Below, piece after piece: positions 1 to 12,530 of a stretch of DNA of 64,000 nt. Where the stretch lies: the NCBI GenBank assembly GCA_027574665.1, contig CM050659.1:20995001-21059000 (forward strand), written 5' to 3'. This DNA is from Rhynochetos jubatus (lineage: Eukaryota > Chordata > Aves > Eurypygiformes > Rhynochetidae). How positions within the stretch are numbered: position 1 is the first letter of the stretch; each line of letters begins with the position of its first letter. The notes under the pieces are model-generated. The model did no database searches and had not been told where the DNA came from. It worked only from the letters and a program-made list of their open reading frames with translations. The translations under genes were made by a program, and so were the position numbers.

Positions 1-3000
1 TAGTTTCAGACCCCCTTAAACTTTGTTTTGATTTTCCTCTTTTCAGAGTTGATTGAAACAAAATACTGCTATGCACTTACACAAACCATGCAGACAGGCT
101 AAGACTGGACCTAGCACGAGCTCGCTACCTGAGCTTTGGAGTTCTATTAAACAGAAACTTACACCAAAACCTTGAAAATTTAGGATAAAAAGATAATTCA
201 GTGGGTGTTCACACTAATATTTCTTTTATTTGCTTGTATTTTTAAAAACAGACTACACTTTGGAATACAAAGACTTTTCCTATTTGTAATGCATAATAAA
301 GTCACGTCAAGGAAAAAGCATGTGAGAATGCCAGAAGGTCTTTGTTTTTATTTCCTTATATGTTCACTACATTTAGTTTTCCAGGTAAGTACTAAATGGA
401 TGTGCTGCTTTTCAGAAATCCTTCACTTATTTTTACATTAGTTGAAGTTATGATGCTCTTAGCACAATTTGTGGTAATTTTGTTAGTACTAAGCTTTACT
501 GCATTACCCTATAGGTCTTTTGTCAAGTCTGAGGAGTCATTTGCACAATTTCATCTAGAATTTTCAAAAATAGAAGATAACTATATTTTCCACTTTAAAA
601 TAAAAGAAAAACCAATACAAGTTTAAAAAAAAAAAAAACAAAAAACACAAACAAACCACCCTAAGCCTACTCAGGGTGTAGCAAGATCCTTGTTTAATCT
701 CCATCTTCAAATACATAATCATACAATGTGTCCTGGCCTCTGCACCGGGCACCCAGGGCAGCAAGAATCCTGCAATCCAGAGCAACACCAGCAGTGGGAA
801 GGAGGGGGATGACTAACCCAAAATTTAGGGCAGTCTTGTAGAACCTGTTCATTTCCTGAGTGACCTTTCAAGATGTGTTTTGGCCATCTACCTCTGTCGG
901 GATCATCAGGAGTGCACTGCCTGGCCTAGATTCAAATGGGGGTCCAATGATCCCTTCAGCAGGCTGGGCCATTTGCTCACAGGACACTTGAGGGTTCCCT
1001 CACCCCTGACTTGAACACCTAAATCAGAGCCCACGACAACATTTTCACTGATATCCTGTCATGAGAATAAGAGATGCTAAAGTATTCCAATAGTTCATAT
1101 CTTACTGAACTGATCACTACTACCCAGACGTTTTACTATAGAAATATCTTTATCTTAATAACAAATAATTAGATGGATAAAGTTTATTTCTAACTTTCAA
1201 CAAATGTTCTCTCTTAAAAATGACCATCTGAGATGGTTTACATTTGTGCACTGTAATATTAGCAAAATGCCTGTGAACATTTTAATTTAAGGAATTGAAA
1301 TGCACAAACACCAGCCTTTGTGCTAATGATCTTGGCATTTGGAACTCATGGTGAATGGAGGACGTTATTAGACACGTCCAGCAAAGCAGTGTCTGCGGCT
1401 AACATTTGCAGGTTTGTAATTCTCTGAAGGTATCTCATTTTCCCAATTGGGTCCAGTTATGACAGTCGTGATAAATAACCTTCCATTGCCACTACATATA
1501 ATTCTCTGGAAAAGGAGTTGGGAAATAGGTCTGGGGTACTTACAGGAATAGGAAAGAGTATGTTGTGTGCCCAGGGGGCAGGAGAATGTATGAGAGCAAG
1601 AAACAGCCTCAGAAATCTACTGAAAACTTCCAGTGGGCAATTGGAAGGTGAGATTACAAATAGTATAAGATTCTGGAAGTCCCTATGGTATTCTCTGTAT
1701 TTTAAAAAATAAATTTTTCTTAATAGGAAAGTCTGAAAATGTTTATCTCTGCCTTATTTTCTTGTGCATCTCTGTTTGTCCCCAGATAGATTTGTCTTCA
1801 GTCAGATCATTGTAAACCTTTGCCTTGTAGATGACAACTCCGTGCTTTACAACACTGCAAGTCAAGATTGTCTGATCTTAAGGAGAAGAAAAACGTTGAT
1901 TTTTTTTTTCCTGTCAACAGTTTCTTTATTTCAGACCCAAGATACCACTTTTTTTTTTTCTTTCTTTTAAATTTTCAATTCCATTCTTCCATACTTTATC
2001 CTAGGATGATCAGCCTGTATATCTCAGACTACACTGATACCTCAGACAAATCACTTGCACTGGAGAGAAGCTGTCCTAGACCCTTGGCTACTGTTCACTA
2101 ATAGGTGTTATCATCTTGTACCTGGGCATTATCAGAAAGCCAGTTTTCACTAGCCTGTCCTGTTATTTCACCATTAAAAAAAAAAAAAGACAGGTTATTA
2201 CCCATAGCCAGAGCTTTCTGCTCCCTGCACCATTTTGTTGGTATTTATTCTGTATTTCTATACATTCCGCCTGAGCATTAAACCGGAAAATAAAACTGAA
2301 GCTATTATTCCTCTCTATAAAAATAAAAATCTCACGTGCTGAGCACTCATCCAGTCTTCATAACTCTCCTTTGGATTTTCCACATTGTGTGACTGGGTGC
2401 AAGAAAACAGCTAAATTACCTATTGGACATGGGCACTAATGAAGCCCAGTGCACTCTGAGTTAATTGGAAGGAGAAGCCCAATGTTTTAATGATTGCAGT
2501 CTTAATATAGCTAATAACCAGGGTGGCAGCAGAATTAGTCCATGCTACTCTTTCTGTGCTTCCCATTTTGCCCATTCTGGCATGTAAATTTTTCCTTATT
2601 GTTACTTGGGGCTGACTGCCCTGCTAATGAATGTGATTTCTCTAGGTGAGATGGTTATGAAAATGTCATGCCACTGTACTCAAGATGCGGCCACTGAAAT
2701 GACCCTCCTCCTGGGCAAAAACGTTCAGTCTGAGGGATTCATAAACAGAAAGACTAGCAGGCACCTGAATCAGTTGTGATACTCCAAATTGTCCTGGTCA
2801 CACAGAGCTCCTAGGATGATTGTTGCTATGTCCTGTTTGATTTTTCCCGTAACTCTTGGAGCAATGCAATTAGTGGCAATACGAACATTAATTGACTGAA
2901 CCACTGAATCAGAAAGGCATCCCCTGGAGAAGGACTGTGAGAGTGACAACCCTGGAGGAAAAACTCTGACATTTCTAGTTTGCTTTTCCACAAGCAGGTA

Positions 3001-4930
3001 AGCAAATGAATGAAAATTGGACTGTGTCACCAAGCGTAGACATCCCATTAACGAGCCCTGGGGAAATATTTTCTAGGACCATCAGCAAGTGTGTTTCATG
3101 TGGCGAGCGAGCTGCCGTTGTGGTGAATTGATGGTTTTCATGCATAGTCAGGAAGATCCCTTGTTTATGCACTGCCAGGCTGTGTCCCATTCCCAGCTGT
3201 GCTTTAATGCCTTCAGAACCACTATTGGCAACTATTCAGCTCCAGAGAAAAATGCCTGTTCCTTCACTGAGCTACGGTGGCTGTGGTTTATGAGAAAAAG
3301 AAAAAAAAAAAGTGCTCATAACCTGTGTAGTTTCTAAACACTGGGAATTCTGACATAAACATTTAGCTTACAGCTTAACCCACAAAGAAGAAAGGAGAAA
3401 CCTTAAAACAAACCAACCAACCTGTCATCCTCTTCAAACTGTCCCTATGCTGGGTAACCTATCAAAGACAAGCAATTGAAAAATAACTGTATATAACCAC
3501 AAAGTGCTGCCACCGAACGTGGGGGAAAAGACTGTAAATGTGCTCACTGACTCCATCTTCCCCTCCTGTAGCAAAGAACAGGTCCAAGTTCTGAAACACA
3601 AGACTGTCACTGTGGGGAGCAAGGCAGAGGGAAAGCCAGGAGAGGCTGGTGTTGGCAGGCAGTAGTCCAGAGCAGTGAAGAACTGATTTTTCACACTTAC
3701 AAAGACCAAGGAATTCCTGCCCTCACTTATCCCTATTAATTTAGACGCAAACCAAAGTATTTAGGAGGAAGAGTCCATTGTATGCCTTTGTAGAGGTATG
3801 TAGGGAAAAGGGGAAGTCATGCCCTTTTCCAATGGTGTTTCAGAGCTCAGTGCATCACGCTGATACACATCTATCTACAGCTTTAGCCGACTGGACAGGG
3901 AAAGAAAAGCCGTTACCTGCATTCAAATCCTATTAAAATATCACAAGATTACATTGCCATGACTTCAGTGCAGTATTCTGATTTGAACATAGTGTTGTTG
4001 CAGATCCACCATGAGTGAGAAAAGAGACCAAGTTCAAAATCACTCTTCCCACCTCTCACAGTATCTTACAAAGGACTTTGTCCTAGGACCGAAGTATACA
4101 TTCACTTAGCTGTTTTCTTGGCAACCAAATGCAATTATTAAATAACCACAATGGTGGGAATTCACTCATGGAGTTTATGGAATCAGAAGTACAGTAATGC
4201 AGAGAAACCAAAATCCAACCTTTAAAGGTAGTTTCTCAGCTCCTGTTTTTCCTTTAGCTATTATCATCCCTAGGTTTCAATTCTAACTTTTTTTGCATGT
4301 CACCCTGTTTTATTAGGGCTCTGGGGTATTTTCAATACCTGATTTATAAAGGTGATGAATTATAACAGCAATTTGTGGTAAAATAACAGGCTACTGGTCT
4401 GAAGACGGGCTATCCATGGAACAGCAAACACTGCTGGCATGCTTTTCTCCGTGTCCCTTTTTTTCCCTCAAGTAATACCTGGGTGAGGAATTTGTCCCTT
4501 ACATCTCCACCTCTGATGTACTCAGCTGAATATGAGTTTTCACACTACTCAGAAGAGAGAGAGGCTTAATTGCAGTGTATAAAAGCATTTAGCCTTAGTA
4601 ATATAACATAGTAATAAATAAACTCTACTATGAAATTCTACTTGGACCACAAGACTGTGTAACAAATTCCAGTGCTGACCTGCCCAAACAGATTCACGTG
4701 CAGACTTACCCGCCAGGCCAGACATCAGTCAGAAATCCTGCAAAAATCTTTGCTAACTACACCCAAGTAACATTAAAATAATTTGCAGATTCCACCGGCA
4801 AAATTATTTTAGTGGTCACAACAAATGAACCCTCCTAACCCATCACTGAAAACAGCCTCAGTCCATGTAGCTGTGGCTTCCTAGCTCACAGCATCAGTCG
4901 TTTCAAGCCTTCACTCTCCACAAAGTACAG
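1..4930. other. Unique non-coding sequence, no gene recognised
   Basis: I see no exon, repeat family or RNA gene in this block. Open frames are short on both strands and read as random translations, often driven by poly-T or poly-A tracts. An AATAAA hexamer at 599-604 is followed about 21 bases later by a run of 14 A (625-638), which could be a decayed polyadenylated insertion or chance. A run of 13 A lies at 2176-2188. The minus strand from 999 to 697 is open apart from one stop and is discussed in the findings. Confidence refers to the absence of a recognisable gene. Confidence 0.6.
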
Positions 4931-4937
4931 TTAATTA

Positions 4938-6050
4938 TTGTGTTGCAAATTTTCTAGGAAGTTCAGTCCTCATATGTGGTTTTGTTCAGACCCATCACAC
5001 AATTTCTGTTTCCAGGACAGCCTGTCCAGGGGCAGCAGCTCCTGTGGCAGTCCCTGTTTTCCTTCCCACCAGCTCACAGCTCGACCCCCAGCACTGAGCT
5101 CCTTCCTCAGGTCAGCAGCTGTTTGGTTACTGCACCCCCTTCTATCCTCCCCTCCTAGCCTGCCCATTTCCCTCTCAGAGTCAAACTCAGCTGTGCTCTT
5201 CCAGCGTGTGGTCAGGTATAGAGCCAGAAAAGCCTCTTTTCACATTTTTAGCCTCATTTCCAGAGTGATGCAATGGCAAGAGTTGTCCCCATGCTGCCCG
5301 CAGTGTGGGGCAGAGCAGACACGGTCCCCTAGGGTGGGCAACTCTGCAGTTCCTACACATCGGCATTACACGGAGCTTGGGTCAGCTTTATCTGTCCCTC
5401 TTCACAGATCGTTTTATTCATTTGGACACACTTTTGCTGTCACACTGATAATGTAGGGAATTTTTCTGATCTAGTATCTGTCCTGTCTTGTAATTAGGCA
5501 ATTTGGAAGATTGGACATTCCTATCACCACCATCCAGATGGATTAAGAGGGCTTCAGCAGTGGGAGCTTCAAACCAAATGGTCTGTGCCTTGCTCTGCAC
5601 CCAAGGCAGGCAGCAGAGGTCTAGGGTGATGCGCTATGGCCCCCAGTACAGCGTGGGGGGCTCCTGCTTAGCCAGGAGGGTTCAGGAAGGCTTTGGCACA
5701 GCACTGCTTGCTGCCACCCTCTGCTCACTGCGCCATAGGGGGCTGGCTTTTCCCCCCGCTGCCATTTGCATGGTGCAGAGTGCTTTTCAGGATGCTACTG
5801 ACAGCCCAAGGGAAGGGGTGGCCCCAGAGAGGCAAGTGCTTGTCTCCCCCTCAGCAGTGCAAGGAACAGGAGGCAATGGGGCTTGGGCACTTCTAGCAGT
5901 CAGCCACCCTCTGACTGTGGGGGAGTGCCCAGAGCAGATGCTCTCCTCTCACCAGCTTTGCCACTGCCTTGCCCTTTCCATATATGAAGTGTATCTACTG
6001 CCTGTAACTGCCTTTTCCATTGGATATTCACACCAGCAGCTTTAGGCTGG
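4938..6050. other. GC-rich patch with two long but unconvincing open frames
   Basis: Base composition rises clearly above the surrounding AT-rich sequence. The two longest open frames of the window lie here end to end on the plus strand: 4938-5456 (172 codons) and 5503-6045 (180 codons, beginning at a TTG, not an ATG). The translations are rich in Ser, Pro, Leu, Cys and His, have no domain, signal peptide or repeat I recognise, and overlapping frames are also open. High GC lowers stop-codon frequency, which explains the lengths. It could be a decayed repeat, a non-coding RNA exon or simply a GC-rich segment. I do not call a gene. Confidence 0.45.
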
Positions 6051-9000
6051 CTAATTTAAGAGTCTAGGTCCGTCTCATTGGGTACTAACAACAAGTTGTA
6101 ATTAAATGACATTTTCTATGCTATATTAAACTCTTTCAGTCAAAAAATATCTCATTGAAAAATCAGGAAACAAGTCCCCAGGGCTACCATTATCCATCTG
6201 CTTTCCTAGCAACTTCAGGCAACTGCAAAGAATTTTAAAATAAATTTATCTAGGATGCCTCCTCTCATGTCATTCATGACATGCACCAGACTGTCTTTCA
6301 TGTTGCCTTCTTGGAGAACATGAGTATGACAGGTATTAGTTAGCAACCAAGTGTCCCCAGCCAGAAATGAAGGCAGGGAGCTCCTGCTTTCCCAGGCAGC
6401 CTTTGGCCACTTACACGCTAATAGTGAGCTGTTCTTCAGCGTCTTGTGTCATGGAGAGAAGACGGTTACCACTTTGAACAGGCAGAGGAAAAAATAGTTG
6501 CCAGCTGATGGAAAATTAAAATAAACAAACAGAAACAAACCAGTTCTGGAAAGCCTAGGAGATCAAAGCGGGGAGGTTCAGTTTTTGGGGAGACCAGTAG
6601 GAAGATTAGGGTGTTTCTAGCATCTAGATAGATTTTCACATGAGTACAGTATCCTTTTTTAACTGAAAACTGTACAGAAGCTGAGTTGGAGCAACCTGTG
6701 CCATTCACAGAGGAATGCATGAAGCATCCCAGTACTACTCGGCAAGAAGCTGGAAGGCTGGTGAGGAAGCAAGTTAACAGGTTTTAGAGAGTTTAAGAAC
6801 AGGTGAAGTTATCCAAATAGCCACATTGTCTCTCTGCATTGACTGTGTAGGTGATCCCCTGCGGCAGCCAGCCAGGGTGGCTTCCTAAAGCTGAGCACTG
6901 GCAATATTCCCTCCCAGAAGCAGCCCAAAGCTCATCAAGAGCAAAGAGACCACCACCCTGGGAGCAAAGCAGGTTTGCAGGAGCAAACTCAAAGGACTGA
7001 AGCAACCAGAACTGGGTCACTGACATCTGAGCGCAAAACTGCTAAGCCTGAAAATGCTTCCATTTGTTCGGTGCCGAGCACAGCGGAGTCCAGATGTTTA
7101 AATTCAGTTCTGTAGACAATGAAGATGACAGCAGCTATAATCCCCCAAAGTTTCTTTCAGGTTTCAACACTATACACGTATATATTTCAAAAAAATCTTC
7201 AAAAAAGGAAACTGTGCCTCATTTCCTATTATACTTTACGGTTACACATAGTCACTCACCTCCCAGCAGTGGCCACTTCTTTGAACCACATTATAGCAAG
7301 TTTTTCATGATGCTGCTTAGGGCCGTGGGTGATCATTAATCTTTGCTTTCTGGTTACTTAGCTCTTAGTCCAAACTTCAGTCAATACAGATCATTTGTTT
7401 CACAAATACATAGATGTATCAAAATTAAGGTTTGAACAACACTCTCTTGACACTATTATACCAAAAGTTATGCAATATAACTCCAAACACAACTGGGAAC
7501 AGCTTATAAATAGACACATCAATGTTCCCATCAATTGAGAGTAATCAAAATCATGAAAGATAAGCCGTTACCTTTTGGCTCAGGGTATAAAAAGCCTTCC
7601 AGTTATTTGAAAGATAATTCCATCTTCACGTGTCCTCCCCTCCTTTTTGCTGTACACCTCTCCAAGGGGTGTGCAGTGAAATCAGAGCGTGCAGAAATTG
7701 CTAAACTTTCCTTGCACAACTTTCTGGGCTAAATTGCAGCCTAGAAAAGCATTGGAGTTGCTGCCACCTATAGACAAGTGTTAAACAGAGAGGTGCATTT
7801 GTTACAGGTAAAATGGAAGTGCAAATTCACATGAAGTATATTTTTAATATTCCCATGGAAGTGCATTGTTTACCCCACCGTTTCTAACGCCAGGCTTTGT
7901 GCTAATGAGCCACATTAAACGTTTATAGCACAAGCCAGAGTCTGCTGAAAACATCCAACGCCTCATGTACTGGTCCTTGTGTTGTCAGAGCTAATAGAAA
8001 GTAAAAACCAAATTTCAGTAACATACTGGTTACTATGCTCAGCATGTTTAATCCATAAAGAAAATGAATTACTGTGTTTTAGCTCTCTCAAATAACCAAG
8101 TATGGATTAACCTTTGATTTAGATTTAAACATGCCTGAATCTTGTTGTCTAAGGACTTAGCAGGACAGCGTAACATTTTTTTGATTGACTCACAGTAGCT
8201 GTGCATAGATTATTTTAAAGTATATTACTGCATCTTAGGGAAAAAAAAATTGCTAGTGTTGTACAATAATGCAACAAGCCTGTCCTTCCTTCCTTGCGTA
8301 TTATACGTGTGCCATCGAAACAAGTGCAGAATGCAGCCATTTACAAGATGAAATAAAAGTAATTCTCAATATTATTGCAAGACAGCAGTAGAATAAATTT
8401 CACTGTAATTTCCACTGCTGGTATTTCTGTAATGTGAAAAATGATGAATGAGTATCTACTTCATAAAAATCATTGTAGGATTATGTACAATCACTAAATC
8501 TAACTTTTTAAACTTTTTTCAGCCTTTCATTTTCCTTTTCAGTACATATTAGGGAGTGAGAAGGTCAAAATTCTCAGTGGTTGCTGATCTTCTTTCCTGA
8601 CTTTCCACAGATACTGAGTATCTAATACTCCATCCATATTCTTGGGATCTGGGGTCACTGTAACATCTGTAAAAATAAAATTGGAAATATCTCATGTAAG
8701 GCACCCACATCCAAAACTTCACAAACCAGAGGCCATGTTTAAAAAAAAGGTTCACCTTCTTTTCCCCTAGAACAGAGAATTGCCAGATAGTGTGACCCGT
8801 TTGCTGAGACAAGAATATACCTCTCACAGCTAAGAGTTAGTTTCTCAGATCTGAAGAATAGATCTTAAAAAATAATAATAATAATTGTGAGAGATGAAAA
8901 GTTGACTTTAAACACGCTGTAGACAAGATTTCTTTGTCTCAAATTTAAAGGTTCAAGAAATCACAGTCTTCCAAGCTCTTTGAAGAGCACTGAAAAGGAA

Positions 9001-11990
9001 AGGAAATCATGAATTGTTTCATCTTCCAGTCCTTCTGAAATGGAGATGTGCTCGGCTATGAATAGCTCCGCTTTCCCCCATTACTGGAGACACACCACTT
9101 ATTCTGGAAGAGCAAGGCAAGAGCATCCTGACAATGTTCTCCTAAAGAGCTTATTTTGTCTCTGCTAGTAACAACAAAAACATTGTGGCAAGTCTAGTGA
9201 GAAACTAGAAGACCTGGAAAATAAACAGGGAAAACCAGTTGTTCACAGAGTAGATGGTGAGGGTTATACTTACAAAGCCATAAGGCAAAGGGTAAAAGGA
9301 GTATCCCTGATCTTGGAAGCTGGAAGTGCTCTATTCCCTCTTCAGACAAAATATGTTTTACCTAGATGGCTTGTTGCCTGTCACAAGCTGCTTCTATGAG
9401 GGTCTGCACCTTCCCGGGAGCATCCCTGTCCTGCCTCCCACAGTGAATCCCACGTGCCTGACAGCTGGCCATACCTGGCAGCCCCGAAGCCTGCCTCCCA
9501 TGCCACGGCCATGCTCATCTAAAAGCCATGACTTTGCAGAGCATTTCCATGCAAGCTTCTTTATTTTGGGAAGTACCAGATTGAAAAATTACACTGAGCA
9601 TCCATAAATGCACAACGCTGCTCACCGGAGAATCCCAAATTGTTTCAGCAGCCAGAATTTTACTCTTTTAGAAACACACATCTAGTCTCTTCTGGATTAA
9701 ATCATGCATTTTCTTATTGGCAATCTTCTACCGTGCGGTTATGACAGAGTTAATTCCTTTATCAAGATACTAAGCATACACACGTCTGAGTCATTAACAG
9801 CACCACATGCTCAGTTTGTGTTCAATGCCATATTCAGACATTTCCCAGCATCTCCAGTTCAGTGCAGTACCAGAGGCATCTTGGGAAAATTTTTAGGCAT
9901 TGTGGGGGCATAGGCACCCACCTCATTTAGCTCGTATTTTATTAAGTGTCAGGCAAGTTCTCAAGCTCCTCCTTACTTCAGCTGCACAGTTACAACCATT
10001 GGAATTTGTTTTGGGGGGACTCCACAATATTAATAAAATGTAATATTTGTTACCAGCACATGCCTGGCATGTTCTAGTGTATTTCTAAAACTCTTCTTGT
10101 TGCAAACCAATAAAAATTGGCTTGAAAAACCTCTTTAATGCCTGTTACTTTGTGTGCAGGTTTTCTGCTGTGACATATCTAGCAAGTTTGGGTAGGCTTT
10201 GAACTACTGAAGTTTTGAACATCCATCGCCTCAAAACTATTGATGATCTGCTTGATACAAACATTGATGTGTTCACCATGGGAACCAAAAGAAGAATATG
10301 TAGCTGAGCTTTCTATTTATGAAGGCAAGATAGAAGAAAATTTTCCAGATGTGGGGTTCAATCCTTTATTCTTTGTTCAGTCTAGTCTCCTGTTGATTTA
10401 AAAAGCAGCTTCAGTTCTTTAGAAAAAAGAAAATGAGGATGTAATCGTGGAATACATTATTTAATTACAAAGCAGCTAGCACTGGACAAACATAGTCAAA
10501 ATAAATCTAAAAAATAATTAACACTTTTTTTTTTTTTTTACAAAATAAATTTTTTTACTATCTATTTCATAATAATGATCAGATAACTGTGGGATTATGT
10601 GCAGTTTGGGAATTCAACCAAAAAAGAATGTGGGGTTTTAACATGGTGTGTTGGTTAGGTTTAATTAGAATGAGTTTTCTGTTCCAAGGACTAGTATCCT
10701 GCCTGTTTCAGGCCTATTGTCTGGAAACAGAAACAACACCAGAAAAATCAGTTCTTGCCCAAGAGAAAAGAAGCACATCCCTTGGGAGAAAATGCCCAAA
10801 GCAATATATTGATGTAACTCCCTCCTAAAGACATAGTGGAGCACAGGGAGGGGGAAAAGCTCATGACAGAGAGGACATAACAAATTGGGAAGAGTTTCCT
10901 GAGGATAAGAGAGACCTGTTTAGATTAGACAAAGTGGAAGAACAATATCTGCAGATAGAAAGCCTATCAACTTGAAAGAAAAAGGCACAAACTCTGGGCT
11001 TAATTATATATATAATTCTCAAATAAAGAAAAGTTACAGCTAGAGTGCATTAAAAAAAAAATCCCAATAACTCTTCCTCAACTACTTCTATTATTAAGGC
11101 CACACACTGTGTTTAAAAGCACTAAGTGTCCCTACATTTGGCTGCATAAATGATACCTTTGCAGGAAAAGCAGGAATTAAATAGCTACTATCCAGTGGGT
11201 TCTTCTGTGACAGGGTTAAAGCATATTGGCAAAAAGAGAGTGGTAAGGAGTGCTGCAGGTTGATGCAGAACAACGTGAATGTCATTTTATTAATCCCATA
11301 GCTCTGTCCTCAGAGCTGCTGGCACAAAGGAAGAAAAATGCCCTAAGAAAACTGAATGGGACCTATGATTACATGATAAAACAAAACAAGTTTCACTTGT
11401 ATGATTTATCAGCACAGCTACTGAGTAGCCATTTCTAGCAACTTTAGTGCAAACCGCGTAATGCTGGATATTTTTCTCAAATGTCCAGCAGCTGAAGGCA
11501 AGTACCTGCGGGACAATCTCAGGGTTCATCAGAGGAATGAGCAAAATGCAATTCTGTTCCTTGCACAGAACTGTGGAAAATGTGGTTCGTCTAGCCTTGG
11601 GGCTGTTGAGAGTACAGAAGTGAAAGGAAAAAAAGAAAACTCTAACATTGTTTTAAAATGTCACCTGATTTCCACAAACTTGGTTTGCGTGGTGTTACTC
11701 ACACCACGAGTACGAGTACTTTCTTCTTCATGAGCAAGATGAGACTTGTTCAAATTGCATCTAAAATTTCACATATAGATAATGAAACAATCAAATCATG
11801 GCCTCTATAATATCTTTATAAATGTGGGGTGAGTTTGGTTTGGGTTTTTTTCAAAGCCATTTTCGTTAATTCATGTCAATGAGGATCACCTTGAATCAAA
11901 GCCACCTACATCTCTGTGCTCCCTGTTTGGCAAGCTAGAGTAAATGTTTCAGTGCTAAAAGACTCCAAATTTTGTGAATTATCATAGAAT
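6051..11990. other. Unique AT-rich non-coding sequence
   Basis: No gene, RNA or clear repeat family is seen. Simple repeats include an AAT run at 8871-8885 and 15 T at 10525-10539. A perfect 10-base inverted repeat with arms at 8048-8057 and 8101-8110 carries TAATCC in one arm and GGATTA in the other. The part near 10.64-10.98 kb starts with a TGTGTTGG-like sequence that recalls some avian LTR starts, but I could not find the rest of an LTR there. Confidence 0.55.
8048..8110. promoter_or_regulatory. Inverted pair of OTX/PITX-type (TAATCC) sites
   Basis: TTAATCCATA at 8048-8057 and its exact reverse complement TATGGATTAA at 8101-8110 are separated by 43 bases. TAATCC is the core bound by K50 homeodomain proteins of the OTX/PITX/GSC type. 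The pairing is visible directly. Any function is inference, since short inverted repeats occur by chance in AT-rich DNA. Confidence 0.2.
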
Positions 11991-11994
11991 TATC

Positions 11995-12530
11995 TAACTT
12001 AGCCCTTAATTTTTTTCCATTTTCTTAGAGTGTAATTGCATATAATTGTACATTTTGAGCAAATACACATAATCACATCCTTATGACATGTAATTACCTA
12101 ATTGTGATGTATAATTAAGTAAATAGCACAAGAAATTGTGCAGAACTTTAATAAATTTGTTAAAAAGAAGTTAATCTTTTCTGCAGCTGACAGAAGAAGG
12201 CATTTTCACCTCTAATGATCACAATCAATTTAACATTTTCTACCCTAATTAGCAGGCGCTCTGCAGGCATGTCCAGAATATGCACATTCAAGCAAAACAC
12301 CGGTTGAGGCATTTGTGACTTTTTATATGTATTCGCTATATGCAAAGACAAACATATTTTTGCAGAATTTAATAACCAGTTGCTATGAAAAATTTAATAT
12401 CAGAGAAGCCATGCAATAGTATATATTAAACACCTTCTGTTGATAACCTTAAAAATTCACTATAACAGTTCTTTTTATCAGCATGGCGCGTTATTAGCTG
12501 TTAATGTACACACAGATGTTTAGTTACAGA
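11995..12530. promoter_or_regulatory. Candidate conserved enhancer block dense in homeodomain cores
   Basis: Five TAATTA/TAATTG cores fall within 85 bases (starting at 12033, 12043, 12091, 12099 and 12112), and a further TAATTA starts at 12246. The block is AT-rich without being a simple repeat and contains no identifiable transposon. Such texture is typical of vertebrate conserved non-coding elements near developmental genes. The motif count is seen directly; conservation and activity are inferred and cannot be tested here. Confidence 0.3.

Noticed and set aside
599-638. AATAAA followed about 21 bases later by 14 A, like a retroposed mRNA 3' end
   Set aside because: No upstream coding or UTR sequence is recognised and no target duplication is seen. 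A-rich runs are common here.
10640-10985. Possible LTR start (TGTGTTGGTTAGG) and mRNA-like sequence
   Set aside because: No TATA, poly-A region or matching CA end of a known avian LTR could be found.
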